Positions 23,306 to 35,300 of a DNA stretch of 64,000 bases are shown here, piece by piece; the stretch's first letter is position 1, and each line of letters begins with the position of its first letter. A program made the translations under genes and the position numbers. Source of the stretch: Manduca sexta (Eukaryota > Arthropoda > Insecta > Lepidoptera > Sphingidae); assembly GCF_014839805.1 (NCBI RefSeq), contig NC_051124.1, positions 2,542,001 through 2,606,000 on the forward strand, read 5' to 3'. The notes under the pieces were generated by a model. The model did not search any database. It was not told where the DNA came from and saw nothing but the letters and a program-made list of their open reading frames with translations.

Positions 23306-26300
23306 GTAAGTGATAGATACACGTAATATAAAATATCAATGACTGAAGTTTATTCAGGGTGCGATTCTGCATGGTGAAATTGCAATAAATATTCATGCCG
23401 ATAAGTTTAGGCCTTAGAAAATCTATAATCTTTTTAAAAAGCGGCAACTCATTTTATAAACACAATCACAGGGTTTTTAGCTTGTAACAACTCGAATTCT
23501 GCTATGATAGCCGGTCTACAAAAATGCAAAGAACCATTAGTGATTTCTGTTAGTTACCGCCAGTCACAAATACCAGATTCTGTTTAGTAATTTCTTTACC
23601 TCTGTCCAAAACGTAAACGCTTTCAGTATATTGCGGGTACTTACTAGACTGAAGAATGTAGGCGCACAGGAGGCAATGACGGGTTTAGGCGGTGATTTGA
23701 GAAACCACCCAGCCCACCATTGCTGAGCGCACAAATCCTCCTGCAGCATCTGAGTAAAAGGGCTAGGCAAAAATCTGCTGCCCTGCTCCTCGCCATAGTC
23801 GGAGCTGTTACTCATGGAAGGATTTTCTTCAACCTGTTTATGGAACAGATCACAGGAAACTCAAAATTGTAAAATACATTTATAAGAAGGTGCATATAAC
23901 CATAAAAAACACATATATGGTGTCTAAATGCACAGCAAAAAACCTAAAAACCACTGTAAACATATCATCCATGTTTGATTTTTTCCCTGAGTCCAACATG
24001 GGAATCTGGGCAGAGGAAGTCAGTGTTAGCACTAAGGCCGCCTTGCTGATTATTACTGATGACTGAAACGCGGAATCTTGACTAGACTTTGGAGGTAATA
24101 TATCCTCTTAGTGCAATTTCTGAAACGCGACGTGAGAAGTTCAGTCTCTGAGCGCTTGAAATCTTATGTTTTCCTAAGCTTGCAATGTGAAATAAACAAC
24201 AGGATTCCAGTGGGTCCACATTAGTCGATTCCTGCTAGCTTCAATTTTGTGTTTCTTTTATGTAAAACGTATGATAAAACCGATTTGTTAGCCTCATTCA
24301 CGCATATGAATACCAATATGTTGTCGTATTCTCTTTCCAAAAAACTTCACCTTTCGCCAATGCCGGATTCAATGTTTAGAAACGATTCAACTACCCAGTC
24401 ATTTTATCGTGGAGATAAAACGTCTTCTATAAACGGTACTTACATAAATATACTTATACTTATATTATAACTGACATAGGCATAAGAAACTAAATGCCTA
24501 TTGCCTAGGTACATCATTTTAAATAGGACCAAATCTACTATTTTCCTTTTAAAAAGCATCAGGTTTTTGTAATTAAGACTAAGGAACCTGTAAAAGCGGT
24601 AATCTACGTCAACAAAAGAATACAACGAATTCGGCCAAATACTTCAGAGTTAAAATAAGAGAAAAACAAGCCATAATTGCTCCCAATACACATATTAACT
24701 CCTTCGAAACACCTAAAAAAAATCGGCTTTTAGCCAAAAACGATTGGAAGGTATAAAAATGTTACTCAACTCAGTATTTTATTCGTCGGCCAGTATAACA
24801 AACATTATTAAAATGTGTTCAATATATTGAAATGTATTAAAATATCCGCAAAGCAATTCTGTTCGGTCAGTGGAGCAGCCGCGCCGTGAGGTGTCCCATT
24901 GGACTTGAACCAAACACACGTTATTTTTATTTTAAAATCTATAAATCTCGCGCAGTCTCAGCGACGGGATTACACGATCATAAGACGCATTATTGAGTGT
25001 TCGTAACGTTCACACCGTCTATTTGTTCAAATATAAATATGATACCGTAATTTTATGCGTTTATAGTTCTTAAAACAATTGCGGCGAACTCGGTTAATGG
25101 ATTGCCTTTCATCTACAATTGGTACTAAATCTCCGGCGCCATTTGGAACCATTTCGGTTAGTTATGATCATTAGTAGACGCAGCCGAATAATATCTCGTT
25201 GTATTAGAGAACTAAAAGATATAACCTGTGTATAAAATAATAACCATTAACTCTTACATGTCTGATGCACCTTACTTGATTATTGTATTCTATGATAATG
25301 ATTTGGTTGCATGATTTCTTAAAAGCGTCATGACTCCAATTCTAAGGGAGTTCAGTTGTTACGTACCTACATTTGCTGTTAATATTCTCACACCTCGGAA
25401 ACAAAGGGATCAATCCTGTAATTTAAATTCTCCACATTTGACCTAAGGAATTAAGAATTGCCACCTATCAATGAAGCTGACCAAACATCCTGTAGTGCAA
25501 TGTTCTTGAAACGCCAATCAATCAATCCCAAAGCCATTAAAGTATATTTCCAAAGCCAATTGTAATATTCGAGAGCAGAGGGCAGAAATCCCGTCCATCA
25601 TCAGGTACGTTACGGGCGGGCGCGTCCTGCCAAGATTTCACAATTAGCCGTTTTCACGCCCTCACAAACCGATAGTGGCGGGCTGCAGGTCGGCTATACA
25701 TGGCTCATTGAGCAATCTCCGTCGCCCACAAGCTGCCAATTAATACGCTCAAATAACATGCTAATTGTCTTCTCTTTACATTCAGAGCTAAACGGTTTGA
25801 CTAAATGAACACACGTTTATAATATAATTAATGGAATTGAAGATCAAAGCACTATAAAGGAGAGACCCGTCTGATATGGTGTTAAACGTGACTTAACCGT
25901 AAATCACAGATTAACAAGTATATACAGGTTCATTTTTGTATAACATATTACAGTTACATGCATGTCTATTTAAGACTTATCTAAATCAAGCCACAGGCCT
26001 TTCGCAGATCAAGCCTCCATCTTCGCAATCAACTTATCCGGACGCGTCTGTTTAACACTGTTCTTCATTACTTAACTATATACTTATTCAGCATAGATTC
26101 TTCGAAATGGATGAAAAGATTTCCATTTCAGTTGATGCAGTTATATCTGCTTTCATAAAGAAACAAAAACTTCTTTGTGTTTTATATTACTACCATTTTT
26201 TTATACGGGCACGGGTTAGTGGATTAGGGTTTAATAGAATGTCAACTGACGAGAGATGATTACCCCTCGACAGTCGACATAATTATGCCGGCTAGTTGGA

Positions 26301-29300
26301 ATCGGATATATACAGTCTGATCCCGGAACGCGACATACGTACGCAAGCTACCATGGCGGGTTTTAACACTTTGTCTAAGGTGGTCGCCACTCGGGGAGAT
26401 ATAAAATTATATCCTACCTCAAACGAAACATTTCTACCTACAATGTTTTCATGTGTTTATATTAGTCACGTTTGTTATGATTCATAAATATGATTACGGA
26501 TTTCTTGAATCACAAGATTATACTTTTTTATTTCGGTGAATGTGTAATGGATGAGTTCGTAACGTTTTTTCTAAACCTTATTCACGGTTTAAAATTACTT
26601 TGTGAGTGAAATTTGGAAGAACAAGTAAAAATTTCCATAAAAAAGTTTCGAACCTACTGATGATTATGTTTCTTTGCCACACAAAAATAAGGTTTCTAAA
26701 ACATGAAATCTGTAAGAATCTCAATTACATATAGTATTCAAAAGCATAGCCTATAATACAAGTGCTTGGTAACAATAAACCTGATGATAATTATATAGGC
26801 ACGTAGTCATCAAGAAAGTTATACATCCTAACTAAAACAATGCCATATTAAATTAAAATATCTAGTATATAAAATAATTACTTATATTCATAATGATCTA
26901 TGCGTTGCTATAAAAAGCACAATTAAAATCGCACCAACCTATCCCGTGCAAGTGGTCTCTCGGGCAATTAATTGCAGCCAAAGAAAACGGAAACAAATGT
27001 ATGACATAAATCATATTTAATATCGTTAGTCAACGCCAATTATTTAACAATGCAAACAAAACAATGGCTCATATATTTTGGCTAAGATAGTTTCTTTTTC
27101 AAGGTTGGGCCAACTGCTCCTATCGTTTAAATAAACGTTTACAATGAAAACAAAGTCGTAAGATTCAAAATTAATAAAAATATTTTATTATTTTCGCCTG
27201 CAAATTACCTTGTTGCATCTTGTAAGTTGGGAACAACTGACGGGAAGTGTTATTCTAATATCCCGCGAACTAACCTAGTAGTTGTTGATAAATATCTTAA
27301 TCTATAAATTATAATTATCTATCTATTTGGTAAAATCAAAATGTCACGTACATCGATATAATATGTATTAGATTTGGCGTTCGGAACTGTGTTCAAATGA
27401 TTTGAACTGATATCCATTCAAACTGACTTTATTATGGTCAATATTGACAGCTTGTGGTTGTGTACGGAGTAGAGCTCATGATATAAAAACTCGACTCCTA
27501 AGTGTAAACCTGGATTTGAATAAAAAATATTAGTCAAATAAGTAAAATTATTTGTTGTTCAAGTGAATAAATAGGTTATAACAGTGACGTTTTGATTGCC
27601 ATTTTAGTTCAGATTTTGAACAAATAGTTTATACGGACGTTCGTGTCTATAGAATATACGTCAATAGTCACGTATAACGTTAATTGAAACTATTCTCGCA
27701 TCAACGCTTACTTCATCCTGTTTATTGTTGTTTGATCATGGTTAACCGTTATTCAAAGTATCTGGCAACACTATTTGTAAAAGGGATGAAACTCTGGCAC
27801 AATGTTAATTGCTCCCCAGTTCTTTGAGTCGATGCCAGATTTATTGCAACCGATTAATACCGACGTCAAGGTTTATGTTAGGATCGTATGTAATGTTTAT
27901 TTATAAATATTTGACATAATTTGAAGACGCACTTTGTATGCAGTTTGTAGTGCAGCAACATTTTTACTTTTTGGCTGTACGCAGTATGACAGAATTGTAA
28001 ACAACTACATACTGCCAGCAAAAAGCTATTAAAGACAACAGTAGGGCTTATTTGAACAGTAGGGTTTATTTGAACATTGTCTCTTGACAACATTTTCGAA
28101 AAGAACGCCTTTATCGAAAAAAAAAATGTATGATTTTGAAGGATTTCTAATTATTATGTACCTACATCATAGTTACAGACGCATAAATATTAACAATTCT
28201 ATGGTACAAGTCAAGAAGTCTAAAACTACCGACAAAATTGTATATAATTACTATTTACTATAATTACAAAATGTGCTTAATAGTTGTCCTTTTTCCAATT
28301 TCAGACATAGACAACAACGGCTACTTAGACGCACATGACTTCCACTGCTTGGCCCTTCGTAATTGTGTCCTGGAAGGCAAGGGCGACTGCAGCAACGCTC
28401 GCCTGCAGAAGTACCAGCATGTGATGCTCAGCCTTTGGGAAGAGATCGCCCAGCTGGCGGACTTCGATAAGGTGCCAGACTATGTCGGTTATCCCCTCAC
28501 TCAATACGCGGATACGCTGCGCTTGCGTCGATGTTGTGATGTCCTTCATCTTTTTCTGTCTTCTGTCTTTCTTCATCTGTAGTGCCTTCAGATTGAACTA
28601 CTATTGGCAGAATATTTTTCGCTTCATTTGTTGAATTCAGTAGAACTTGAATGCTTTATTACCTGTCTGATCTTGGTTTCTTCTCATTTTTTTGTAATCT
28701 CATCTTCATAAACAATTTCATTAAGTTTTTTGGAAAACACGGTAATGAAACATTTTTTACTTATCCTTTCAAAATTGTTTCTCAGTATATTTCAATTCTT
28801 ATTTTATGTAAAGTCTTATAATTATTTTAAAACCAAATTTGTAATATTGGTGTCCTTTTTCTTTCGACCGAAAGCCAAACATGAAAGTTTGTTAAAGCGT
28901 ATTGCAGTGTATCACTGAAATATGATTTTTCGACGCCAAACTAAAAAGAATAAACCATTGATTAAATTAACAGGTTCTCTCTAGTAAATTGGTTCTTCAT
29001 ATGAACTTCGTGTAAGGAATAATCTATATTTTGGTATAGATGCTGCGGTCTCGTTATTTATTTATACTGCATCTCTTATTGAACAACCATAAAATTCGGT
29101 TTCTTTTCTCACATAAATCTTGTTAAAAATCAGATCAAATTGTGGTCCCGTGCATAAAAATTATTATCCAGTTCAAGAAGTCACCTAAAGTCACCTTACA
29201 GCTACTGTTTTCAGTGACTTCTTAAAAAAAGAGTTGAGGTTTTAAGCAATTAAAAACTTGTCAAGTTCAATACAAAAACGATTGTCTACTACTGGTAGAT

Positions 29301-32300
29301 AGTCTCTATCGTTACTAAATGAAGTCAAGTTCAGTGAAGTACGTTATGCTAAGATTCGTAGAAATTGGCAAATAATATACAGGAAACATGCAACAATCAC
29401 AAATCCATGCAAATTATTCTCTACATAACAAATTACTGAAGTTCATAGCGTAGAATTTATACACGTCGAAGCAGCTGAGCGGGGACTTTTCGGAAACACC
29501 TACATTTTGGCACAACCGACCAATTTACGTTCTAGATAACGTATTACATGATCCAATAAATATTTATACGTTTTACTGACGTCGATATGCCTTATGATCT
29601 TGGAGATTTGCAAATAACATTCAACAGACAAGGAATTAAATAAGTATTTCAATCAAGACTGCCAGAGGATTTTCTCTATTTTAATGGATTGTTTGGGCCG
29701 ACAATCTCATCGATATTATATTCTAATTCCTATAAAAAGATAAATAAAAGCTTTAGTTAACTCTACAATAGGTATTATATACTTATTTAATTGTAATTAT
29801 TTATTTCTGTACTCCTTGCATGATGTATAGGTGAACTTAATGTTATAGGCGTTGTTGACTGTCAAAAGAAACTCTGTTAGTTTTATCTCAGATTGCAATC
29901 GTAGCATTGTAAGTTAATGTGTCATATAGCTACAAATCGTTGGCTTACTATGACAAGGTTTATCGTTATATTTTTTTTTTCACAAATTGAATTATGCATA
30001 TCACGTGAATCTAAACTAATTCAGTAAAAGAAACCAACAATCTCGAAAGATACAATAAAGGGGGCACCATAAATTATTGCTTTCTGATTCCCATCATAAT
30101 ATTTTTAAATATTATCTTCCAACATAAATAAAAATTAACATCGGACCTTGTAAAAGAGAGCCAGTGAAATGTGCCGTGTATGAACGATGTATTTGTAGAA
30201 AGTAGACGCACGTAGACACTAATATATCACTTCAGTAGAAGTAACAGTGCACGGTAGAGCTACGCGCTCGCTTTGCGCTTCGATTTATTTACTATCACTT
30301 ACTGCTTCATACTAACCTTCGAGAACATTCCAGGACGGTATGATCACGGTTGACGAGTTCAAACAGGCTGTGATGAACAGCTGTGTTGGGAGAAAGTATG
30401 ACGACTTCCCGCAATCTATGAAGGCGTTTATAGAAACTAACTTCAGGATGATCGATTTGAATTCAGATGGTATCATTAATATTGAAGAGTACAGATATGA
30501 CTGTGTCCAAAGGATGGTGCTCGAAGACATCAAGATTGTTGATGACGCCTTCTATTCTTTGTTGAATGTAAGTATGACTATTACGAGTATGTTTCAGATT
30601 GAGAATCTGTCCATCGTCTATACAAAAACAAACGAAAACCCACATCACGATTTTAGGCCGACGGGGTAGGCAGTGGGGAACCATCCATTATTCTCAACGA
30701 GTTTTCCAACCCATGATATGATTATTATATAACCCACAATAGCTACTAAAGGAACCATCTATGCGTTGTAGATAGTAGAGGAAAGGAATAGAGATAAGGG
30801 CCGTGTTTTGCCTATGAAAATCTCAATCAACATATGAAATGCATAAAATAGATGACAAATTGGTTATCTCTGAGGATTTAAGAGATTACAAAAATATAGG
30901 AGTTTGATATTAAAAAAAAATACTTTCAATATGTTTTTACGTCAAATTTATAATAAACGTTGTGGTGCCCACGCGGCACGCCAATCACGGGCAGTATTTA
31001 TGAGTTTACGCGGTTTTCTAGAAATACCTAGGCTACCTCACGACGGTGACGAGGCTAACGGGTTTGGCGCATCGTCATAATGAAAGCAGATACTTCATAT
31101 TTATGCCGTGAAATTTAATAATAGACACTATCTATAAAATATAACGTTTACATGATACAGTTACTTTAATACTAAAATGGTCTGACATTTTACGGCCTAA
31201 GCGCGGGAAAACGACGACCATACTAGCCCCTGAAAAAAGATGCCGGTCTAATTCAACAATCAAAATGTGTCAGAATGACATAACCGAGCCAACATGACCT
31301 TCTCTAATGAAGATATTCACAAGCTACGTAACTGAGATACGAACCATAGTTTGCCACTGGTATGCTACTCTATTAATTTGGATTCCGCATACGGCGCTAT
31401 CTAAAGTAGGCTCGAAGTCGAAGTCGACTAACCGCCATTTTCAATAAACGATCCCAATCGCTTTTTACGATCTATCCCACAAATGGACCAATGAGAACAA
31501 AATATTTTTTGATAAATATGTAAATAAATTAACCCGGCGAGCGTGTGGCGGGGTATGTCATACCCCCCATGTTAATTACTGGCGTATATTTTTTGTGCCT
31601 GACTTTAAAACTTATAGTCTAGTGGAGTTACAGGGTTGCGGAAGGTAATAGTGGCGTGATCACAGTGTCGCGGCAACCTGCATTCGAGTTACACGCTTGC
31701 AAACTGAGTTCGGGTACGTGATACCCCGCCTCATAGCTGGTGTGACAAAACTAAAATTGCTTTTTCTGCTATTTTAACTTATTTTCTTTGTTTAATTGTA
31801 GATTTTAATAGAAAATGGATGTTGAAAATAGAAAAAAAACAACTTCGGTCCATGATAGAAGATGTACTTACTAGAACAGGGTTTCGCAAACTTTTGTTTA
31901 GTGCGGACCACTAATGCCACCTTATGCGACCTTTTTTGCGACCAAAGTCGTAATGTTTGGGTTGATGTTGTTCAGTTGGATTCTTAAATTTGTTTTTACT
32001 AGCAGTTTACTTCTGTATTTATGTTTTAGATATACAAGAGTGCAAAAGCGTGCACTTTATAGTTTTTCTTTTATTTTACTTGCGGATCCCCTGAGAGGGG
32101 CCCACGGGCCCCCAGGGGTCCTATGTTTCGTGAAAATCAGGGCAAAGACACTAAATGGACCGATTTCATCCGTAACTTAGGCTTGGCTTTAGTTTACGAA
32201 CACCTGAAGATGTGAAATGACAAAAATATATATTCCGATTTATATACGTCAGAGAATTTCTTCCCAGATCAACGAATCACTTTCATCGACTCAAAATGTT

Positions 32301-35300
32301 CCTGGTCATTTTATTAGATGTAGACATTACCCCAACAAAAATAATCATAAGACAAAATACTCATGAACAAGCTTAGGAAAGGCTATTAGTGTGGAGCATG
32401 CAACGTTTTTATGCAAAAACTGCACAGATTTTATCTCCAGTTCCTAAGATGTTCCTAAATTTTTTTGTGATTTTTTTTAGTTTATAAAGAAAATTATTTC
32501 ATATTCTATCATACGATTAAGTTTTTTTTATCATAAAACTGGTTTTACTTTAGTTCCTTTTCGTTTTTAAGAGACTGACGCCCGAATACTCAAACGCCAC
32601 TTAAATATTTAAGATGGCCTCACGGATTTAAGCATTCGTTATCTTTGAAATTGGTATACTGAAACGTCACTTATTTCCTAACCTTAAATTTAAGGCGACG
32701 AAGGTTTAAGGTCCGCTTATTGTTTCAAACGGTATTCACAAACCCTGCTTAAAGTTTGACAGCTATTTAAGGCCGCCTTATATGGCTGTTAATTGAGATT
32801 AATTTGAGAGTGCTTGCGACTACTCTCAAATCTTTACGCTAAAATATTTATTGTTGTGTTAGTTGTTATTATATTCTCTTTCGATTTAATAAAATGTCTT
32901 TTTTCTTCACTATCATCACTGTCTGAAGAAGAATATAGGGTCAATCGAAGAAATCGAGAGAAATTAGACACTTTCGAAGAGTATTTATGTTCATTAATTC
33001 AGGAATTGTCCTAAATTATGCTTTTTAATTCAGGAATTGTCATTTCAGCAATGTTCATTCATCATATTGATTTAAACTGGATATTGATCCAGCCTAGCCG
33101 GTCATAAAAGAAATACCAGATATTTATTGCCCTTCGTTTCTTTTACCACAGGCACCTATCAAAGGGTCATCTGGGTACATCATGGTGTACTCATATTATG
33201 GCACTAGTTGTGCCTGTGCTTATATCATGGAACTAGTTGTGCCTCTGCCTACCCCTTCTAGGATGATTAGCTTTATTATGTGTGTATGTAACAGTTTTAA
33301 GGGAAATAAATTTTATTGAAAGTCAACATGTCTGAATGAAGAAATAATTATTAGAGAAGCAAGAAGAAACTTTATTGTAATTATTATATTTTTTAATTGT
33401 AATTCTTATATATCAGAGATATAAACATTACATTACAGACATTTTGCTACACATAGTACATATATATAGATATGAGTACAATATGGTACATCATATTGTA
33501 CTCATATCATGGAACTAGTTGTGCCTGCGCTCATATCATGGAACTAGTTGTGCCTCTGCCTACCCCTTCTAGGATGATTAGCTTTATTATGTGTGTATGT
33601 AACAATTTTTAGGGAATTTAATTTTATTGAAAGTCTGAACATGTCTGAATGAAGAAATATTTATTAGAGAAGCAAGAAAAAACTATATTGTAATTATTAT
33701 ATTTTTTAATTGTAATTCTTATATATCAGACATATAAAATTTTATTACAGACATTTTGCTACACATAGTACATATATATAGAAGATGCTTGCAGAAGTCT
33801 ATTTCTTGAATAAATTATTGATTGATTATATATATCATACAAGAGAACCCACGGCCTCTCACTTCACAGCCGGCTACTCGCCCTCAGCTCACTGCTTGTG
33901 TTCCTCACGAGAGCTGCCAATAAAACAAATATATTTTTAAAAATTATTTAACAAAAAAAAAACATTATCAGCCACATGATATCCATTGCTGAACAAAGGC
34001 CTCCCGCAAAAATTTCCAGATTGAATGTCGGAAGCAGCCCGCATCGAGCAATGCCCTTTTTTCTTAATTCGATGGGCCTCCAAATAAATCCAATACTTAC
34101 TTTTTCACTATATCCAGCAGTTCTTGTTTTTCTATTTAGGTATCATTTCAACCAATTTTTTGGGTTTTGTTATTTGCAGACTGCATTGATTATATAATTA
34201 CAAAATAGAAACTTCTGTGGTAAGACACGAAATAAGAATTATGTTGTTAACAAACAGAAAATAATCACTACGATTTACTTAATTGTTGACGAAAATTTGA
34301 CAGATACAGAAGTTTTTTTTTGTAAAGTGACTATGTCAATACTGATCATGCTGCCAAATGGCAAGTATAAATAAGTTGGAATGTATTTACTACATCAATG
34401 TTGAGAATTTAATAATTAAAAATCATTTTTAATTAAACTGCGTATTACGTTATTTGATTTTTTTTTTATGTTTCATAAATTATGCTGCGTGAAACGACAC
34501 ATAAATATCATTTTATTAAAATTATGTAAACGAAAACAAACTTTTTATAATCTATAGCAAATTAACTGCTCCTCAACTGAGTTTTCCGTAAAATCTTTTA
34601 ATGTACGTTTGAGAATGCCATTTAAATTAAGTAGCCTGTTAAATTTAAGTAGGCCTCAGACAAGTTGGTTGGTTGAGTAGCGTTTCAGTATTCGGGCGTG
34701 AAAGTGTTTGTTTGAAATTCAAAGTGACTTATTTCCATCGAGGTAAAAAAATAAAATTGTTAAAATGGCGCGATTGTTTTATTTCCAATGCATTATGATG
34801 GTATTGTCTTATTATACCAAAAAATAAATAGTATAATACTTCTTCAGAAACAAGTTTTATAACCAATTTTTTTAAGGGGTATGTCATACCCTGCCTCATA
34901 CTCCTTGTTACATTTTTTCACCACACGCTCGCCGGGTTAAATATGCTTACAAATGAGTTATTTTAATTGGTTCACTCTCCGTATTGGGTTGAAGATTGGA
35001 ATTGCGATCGTTTATTGAAAACGGCTATTAGTCATTCACTGTTCAAACTGTCAAAAATAATGACCAGCTCGAGCGATCTTCGACCGCCATCTTTATGCGA
35101 ACAGTCTTCGACACGCGCAGCATAGCCACCAACGCTAATAGTAGCTTGTAACCGATGTCAAACGCGCCTAGGGTGCGGAACAAGCGAGATGGCGGATTAC
35201 AAGCAACTAGTAGGATACGCGTATAAAACTTAGTTTATCATTATTCGTTAGGATATCTTATTCCCATACATTTTTTTAGTTTCCATTAGAGTTAACGATT

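Larger units (their letters stand above)
32579..34698. mobile_element. PIF/Harbinger-like element remnant (2.1 kb)
   Basis: Inverted ends CGCCCGAATACTCAAACGC and GCGTTTCAGTATTCGGGCG are flanked by TGA on both sides (32576-32578, 34699-34701). A 3-bp duplication fits PIF/Harbinger. A short frame at 32814-33014 (EEEYRVNRRNREK) may be a transposase relic; no DDE domain is seen. Confidence 0.65.
31533..34936. mobile_element. piggyBac-like element remnant (3.4 kb)
   Basis: Perfect 16-bp terminal inverted repeats CCCGGCGAGCGTGTGG are flanked by TTAA on both sides (31529-31532 and 34937-34940), the piggyBac target site. A subterminal GGGGTATGTCATACCC occurs at both ends. No transposase domain is recognisable; the interior is largely other elements. 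The element sits inside a palindromic MITE. Confidence 0.85.

Noticed and set aside
23564..23815. 83-codon minus-strand ORF in SCP intron 1
   Set aside because: Protein-like in parts but no recognisable domain, splice sites or neighbouring exons.
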